From contig CABSNU010000001.1 of the NCBI GenBank assembly GCA_902479135.1, positions 1-64,000 on the forward strand: a stretch of 64,000 nucleotides of DNA. The letters run 5' to 3'. The stretch comes from an uncultured Collinsella sp. GTDB lineage: Bacteria; Actinomycetota; Coriobacteriia; Coriobacteriales; Coriobacteriaceae. Below, one piece after another: positions 60,771 through 64,000 of the stretch; the first letter of the stretch is position 1; every line of letters begins with the position of its first letter. Position numbers and translations under genes: made by a program. The notes under the pieces were generated by a model. The model searched no databases. It was not told the DNA's origin and saw only the letters and a program-made list of their open reading frames with translations.

Positions 60771-61628
60771 TTACTCTGCTTTGCCCACAGAGTTGAGGTT
60801 GGTCATGCGGATCTTAACCAGCTCGGTGATCTCACGCATACCCTCCTTAGCCGGCTTCTTGGGGTCGAAGCAGGCGGGGTTCTCGGCCATGTAGGCCATG
60901 AAGCCCTTGGTGTAGGCCTGACGCAGCTCGGTGGCGTAGTTAACCTTGCAGATGCCGTTCTTCACAGCCTCGGCAACCTGCTCATCGGGCACACCGGAGG
61001 TGCCGTGCAGAACCAGCGGCACGTCGACGGCGTCGCGGATAGCCTTGACCACGGACTGCTCGATGTGCGGATCGCTTGTGTACACACCGTGGCTGGTGCC
61101 GACGCCAATTGCGAGGGAGGTGCAGCCGGTACGCTCGACAAACTCCTTGGCCTCGGCCGGATCGGTGTAGGGGCTCTCGCCCTCAACCGCGGGACCGTCG
61201 TCCTCCTTGCCGCCAACCTTACCGAGCTCGGCCTCGACGGGCACGCCCATGGCGCGGCCAGCATCGGCGACGGACTTGGTCAGAGCGATGTTGTCCTCGA
61301 AAGACTCGTGCGAACCGTCGATCATGACGGAGGTGTAGCCCGTGCGGAAAGCCTGCATGCAGCGGTCATAGCCATCGCCGTGATCGAGGTGCAGGGCAAC
61401 GGGCACGGAAGCGCGCTCGGCGGCAGCCTTGACCATGCCGTAGAAGTAGTCCAGACCAGCGGTCTTGATGGTGCCCGGGGTGGTCTGCATGATGACGGGG
61501 GACTTGGTCTCCTCGGCAGCGGCCAGAACGGCCATAACGAACTCGAGGTTCTCGACGTTGAACGCGCCGACGGCGTAGTGGCCGGCCTGAGCGTCCTTGA
61601 GCATCTTTTCGGTGGTAACAAGTGCCAT
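60771..61628 (-). CDS. fba: Class II fructose-bisphosphate aldolase
   Basis: A 285-residue zinc-dependent aldolase that interconverts fructose 1,6-bisphosphate and triose phosphates. Motifs: YAVGAFNVENLE near the start, zinc ligand region ALHLDHGDGYD near 80, SVMIDGSHESFEDN, GVGTSHGVYTSDPH and LHGTSGVPDEQV. Tagatose-bisphosphate aldolase (GatY/KbaY) is a close alternative; no galactitol genes are nearby, and a DeoR regulator is divergent. ATG 61628 has AGGAG; upstream in-frame codons lack an RBS. Confidence 0.88.
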   Translation of the reverse strand: MALVTTEKMLKDAQAGHYAVGAFNVENLEFVMAVLAAAEETKSPVIMQTTPGTIKTAGLDYFYGMVKAAAERASVPVALHLDHGDGYDRCMQAFRTGYTSVMIDGSHESFEDNIALTKSVADAGRAMGVPVEAELGKVGGKEDDGPAVEGESPYTDPAEAKEFVERTGCTSLAIGVGTSHGVYTSDPHIEQSVVKAIRDAVDVPLVLHGTSGVPDEQVAEAVKNGICKVNYATELRQAYTKGFMAYMAENPACFDPKKPAKEGMREITELVKIRMTNLNSVGKAE

Positions 61629-61963
61629 GAGCGTTTGCTCCTCTCCCTCGCCCGCATCTGGACATCGGGCGTAGTTGTTCACAAGGTGTTTTACCTTGCG
61701 TTTTGCTGCGCTCATTGTATGAAATTCAGCGGGTATGCATGTGCGAGATATTGTCATCGCGCGAGGTCCAACCTTCATTTTTGAAAAGCAAACGGAAGGG
61801 GTCGAACCCGAGCGTGCGTGTTCGAAATTGAGTTTTGAGCTTTGATCATCTTTCTTTTATAGAAAAAGTAAGTAATCGAAAGGCGTTTTCTTACTTAAAA
61901 AGAAAATGAACGAAAATAGACTCAACACAATTCCTGCAAATTTCAGACGATGATGGAGCGGAT
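61629..61963. promoter_or_regulatory. Divergent promoter region of fba and DeoR regulator
   Basis: AT-rich. Around 61852-61916 there are AAGTAAG and CTTACTT in inverted arrangement plus several GAAAA/TTTTC runs, plausible DeoR-type operator sequence shared by both genes. No gene supported. Confidence 0.4.
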
Positions 61964-62767
61964 ATGGCCCATGCAACAACCCGAGCTTTCGCCGATGAGC
62001 GTCGCGCCGCCATTATGGAAATGCTCGAACATAACGCCTCAGTGCAAGTGGCAGAAATCGCCCAGACTTTTGGCGTGTCCTCCGTTACCGCCCGCGCCGA
62101 CCTAGACGCGCTCGCCGAGTCCGGCAAGCTGCGCCGCACGCATGGTGGCGCTGTGTCGCTCCAGAAGCGACTGACCGTATCCACCCAGGATCGCCGTATC
62201 AACGTCAATGTCGCCGCCAAGCAGGCCATCGCGCAAAGCGCCATCGAACTCGTCAGCGACGGTGACACCTTGCTTGTCGACTCGGGCACCACGGCGCTCG
62301 AGTTCGTCCGGCTCCTCGATCAACGCGACGGTATCACCGTCATCACAGCAGACATTACCATTGCCGATTACATCGACGAGAGCATGCCCTCGGTCGATGT
62401 CGTCATGCTGGGCGGGGCACTGCGCAAAGGTCATCGCTATCTGTACGGACCGCTCACCATGCAGGCGCTCCAAATGGTCCATGCCGACCTTGCCGTCATG
62501 TGCCCCGGCGCTTTTGTTCCCGGCTGCGGCTTTACGACCGACTTTCCGCAGATGGCCGAGACCAAAACAGCCATGATCTCCGCCGCCCGTCAAGACGTTG
62601 CCCTCATGGACGCCAGCAAGGTCAACGGACGCGGCATGTACCGCTTTGCCGAGCTAATCGACGTCAACGCCATCGTGATGGACCGTGACCCCGATCACGC
62701 CGTCGCCACCTCAATCGCCGAGATCGTCGACAACGCCCGCCCAAATCTCCTCATCGCCAGCGCGTAA
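61964..62767 (+). CDS. DeoR/GlpR-family transcriptional regulator
   Basis: A 267-residue regulator. The N-terminal winged helix is DERRAAIMEMLEHNASVQVA, then EIAQTFGVSSVTARADLDAL; the sugar-phosphate-binding part contains VDSGTTALEFVRLL and HADLAVMCPGAF. It is divergent from the aldolase gene and probably represses it until a sugar phosphate binds. A GGAG RBS precedes the ATG. A GGGACAG-loop hairpin follows as a terminator. Confidence 0.9.
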   Translation: MAHATTRAFADERRAAIMEMLEHNASVQVAEIAQTFGVSSVTARADLDALAESGKLRRTHGGAVSLQKRLTVSTQDRRINVNVAAKQAIAQSAIELVSDGDTLLVDSGTTALEFVRLLDQRDGITVITADITIADYIDESMPSVDVVMLGGALRKGHRYLYGPLTMQALQMVHADLAVMCPGAFVPGCGFTTDFPQMAETKTAMISAARQDVALMDASKVNGRGMYRFAELIDVNAIVMDRDPDHAVATSIAEIVDNARPNLLIASA

Positions 62768-62771
62768 ACAA

Positions 62772-62810
62772 AAACCACCACAAAGGTGCCTGTCCCCTTT
62801 GTGGTGGTTT
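62772..62810. terminator. GGGACAG-loop hairpin terminator, copy 7
   Basis: AAACCACCACAAAGG (62772-62786), loop TGCCTGTCC, CCTTTGTGGTGGTTT (62796-62810): a 15-bp perfect stem between the convergent DeoR and flavodiiron genes. On the leftward strand the loop reads GGACAGGCA. Confidence 0.75.
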
Positions 62811-62833
62811 GAGCGTTAAAAGTGAACGTATCG

Positions 62834-63994
62834 CTACTTGGAGAGCTCGTCAGCGAGGGCCTCAATCTGGGCGCGCGAGGCGTCGTTGAGCGAACCCAGC
62901 ACGGTCACCTTGTTCTGCGCCAGGGTAATGTCCTTCATGCCCTCGAGCTCCTTGGTCATAACCTTGGCAGCTGCGGGCGCCCAGGAGCCGCCCTCGACGA
63001 GCGCCACCGTACGGTTCTGGTAGGCATGCTCGGCAAGCGTGTGGATAAAGGTGCTCATGAACGGGAAGATCTCGCCCTGATAGGTAATGGAAGCGAGTAC
63101 CAGACGGTCATAGCGGAACGCATCCTCAACGGCCTCGGCCATGTCGTCGCGAGCCAAGTCAAAGACGGAGACCTTCTGGCCGCGGGCCTCGAGCGCAGAT
63201 GCGAGCTCCTCAACGGCAGCCTTCAGATGGCCGTACACGCTCGCATAGGCAATGGTGATGCCCTCGTCCTCGGGCTGATAGCTCGACCAGGTGTTGTAGG
63301 TGTCGAGGTAGTAGCCCAGGTTCTCGGTCAGCACGGGGCCATGGAGCGGACAAATAATCTGGATGTCCAGGTCGGCGGCCTTCTTGAGCACGGCCTGCAC
63401 GAACTTGCCGAACTTACCGACGATGCCAAAGTAGTAACGGCGTGCCTCGCAGGCCCACCCTTCCGGATCTTCGATGTCATTGGCACCAAACTTGCCAAAG
63501 CCATCGGCACTAAAGAGCACCTTGTCGGTGGCCTCGTAAGAGAACAGCACCTCGGGCCAGTGAACGTTGGGAGCGCCGACAAACGTCAGGCTGTGGCCGC
63601 CCAGGTCGAGCACGTCGCCCTCTTTGACGACCATCTTGCGCTCGGGATAATCGGTGCCAAAGTAGTTGACCATCATGCGGAAGGCGCCCATGCTGGCCAC
63701 AATCTGCGCCTGGGGATAGCGCTCCATAAAGGCGGCGATGCCAGCGGAGTGATCGGGCTCCATATGGTGAACGACCAGGTAATCGGGCGTGCGGCCGTCG
63801 AGCACGGCTTCGATGTTGCCGAGCCACTCGTCGACAAAACCGCCGTCGACTGAATCGGCGACAGCGATCTTTTCGCCCAAGATAACGTAGCTGTTGTATG
63901 CCATACCGTTCTCGGACACATCGTACTGGCCCTCGAACAGGTCAATGTCGTGATCGTCGACGCCAACGTAGCGGATATCCTTGGTGATCTCCAT
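62834..63994 (-). CDS. FprA-family A-type flavoprotein (flavodiiron protein)
   Basis: A 386-residue protein with an N-terminal metallo-beta-lactamase-like diiron domain (HHMEPDHS with ligand residues near 76-82, then FSADGFGKFG) and a C-terminal flavodoxin domain from about 245 (IAYASVYGHLKAAVEELAS, SITYQGEIFPFMS). Flavodiiron proteins reduce oxygen to water and/or nitric oxide to N2O, protecting anaerobes. The start codon is six bases from the window end, so its RBS cannot be checked. Confidence 0.92.
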   Translation of the reverse strand: MEITKDIRYVGVDDHDIDLFEGQYDVSENGMAYNSYVILGEKIAVADSVDGGFVDEWLGNIEAVLDGRTPDYLVVHHMEPDHSAGIAAFMERYPQAQIVASMGAFRMMVNYFGTDYPERKMVVKEGDVLDLGGHSLTFVGAPNVHWPEVLFSYEATDKVLFSADGFGKFGANDIEDPEGWACEARRYYFGIVGKFGKFVQAVLKKAADLDIQIICPLHGPVLTENLGYYLDTYNTWSSYQPEDEGITIAYASVYGHLKAAVEELASALEARGQKVSVFDLARDDMAEAVEDAFRYDRLVLASITYQGEIFPFMSTFIHTLAEHAYQNRTVALVEGGSWAPAAAKVMTKELEGMKDITLAQNKVTVLGSLNDASRAQIEALADELSK

Positions 63995-64000
63995 CAGGCA

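Noticed and set aside
61795..61835. tRNA-like stretch containing GGTCGAACCCGAGCG
   Set aside because: No cloverleaf could be formed around it; it is ordinary intergenic sequence.

Overview
The window looks like chromosome from a gut Coriobacteriia, most likely Collinsella or a close relative (Actinomycetota). Coding DNA is GC-rich with strong G/C third-position bias, there are several membrane-anchored LuxR-type regulators next to catabolic enzymes, the metabolism is anaerobic (pyruvate formate-lyase, flavodiiron protein), and intergenic hairpins are abundant. No rRNA, tRNA, CRISPR array, transposase or phage gene was seen. The species name is inference.

Layout. 0.3-3.8 kb: MacB-like ABC permease/ATPase pair. 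4-5.7 kb: a GyrI-like protein behind a LexA-type box, and the DNA repair methyltransferase Ogt. 6.1-11.4 kb: divergent aspartate/threonine block (asd, lysC leftward; thrC, thrB rightward). 11.8-14.1 kb: lower-GC accessory patch with a secreted protein, a 34-residue membrane peptide and a DUF3990/HTH toxin-antitoxin-like pair with twin operators. 14.1-16.7 kb: GTPase EngB, MTA/SAH nucleosidase and a serine hydrolase gene broken by an in-frame stop. 17-21.7 kb: pyruvate formate-lyase set (activase, DegV protein, separate glycyl-radical subunit, truncated catalytic subunit). 22-24 kb: ketodeoxygluconate permease and a dehydrogenase. 24.3-29 kb: MarR regulator plus heterodimeric ABC exporter. 29.6-30.6 kb: DAHP synthase. 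30.6-51 kb: amine/amidohydrolase region with four intact LuxR-type regulators and one LuxR remnant, two YtcJ-like amidohydrolases, two agmatine deiminases, two APC permeases, putrescine carbamoyltransferase, a MATE pump, a GNAT acetyltransferase and a Schlafen-type ATP-binding regulator. 51-55.7 kb: a segment bounded by 128-bp near-identical direct repeats, carrying a small secreted protein, a permease-ATPase fusion and a membrane regulator with two HTH domains. 56-59 kb: BceAB-like transporter. 59-60 kb: Nudix-Vsr fusion. 60.8-64 kb: class II aldolase, DeoR regulator, flavodiiron protein.

How the genes work together. The 36-50 kb genes spell most of an agmatine deiminase pathway: antiporter, agmatine to N-carbamoylputrescine, then putrescine plus carbamoyl phosphate; carbamate kinase is not in the window. 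The LuxR proteins beside these genes probably each control a neighbour. pflB lacks its C-terminal glycyl-radical domain and the neighbouring 83-residue gene supplies exactly that part.

Most striking signals: (1) a family of long nested hairpins at the 3' ends of asd, thrB, grcA and fba with variable, compensating stems but a fixed asymmetric internal loop, a UUCG-type cap and a fixed orientation to the upstream gene; (2) the 51-55.7 kb repeat-bounded island; (3) a MutT/Nudix-Vsr fusion; (4) a split pyruvate formate-lyase; (5) several dispersed hairpin families in which the loop is conserved and the stem is not.
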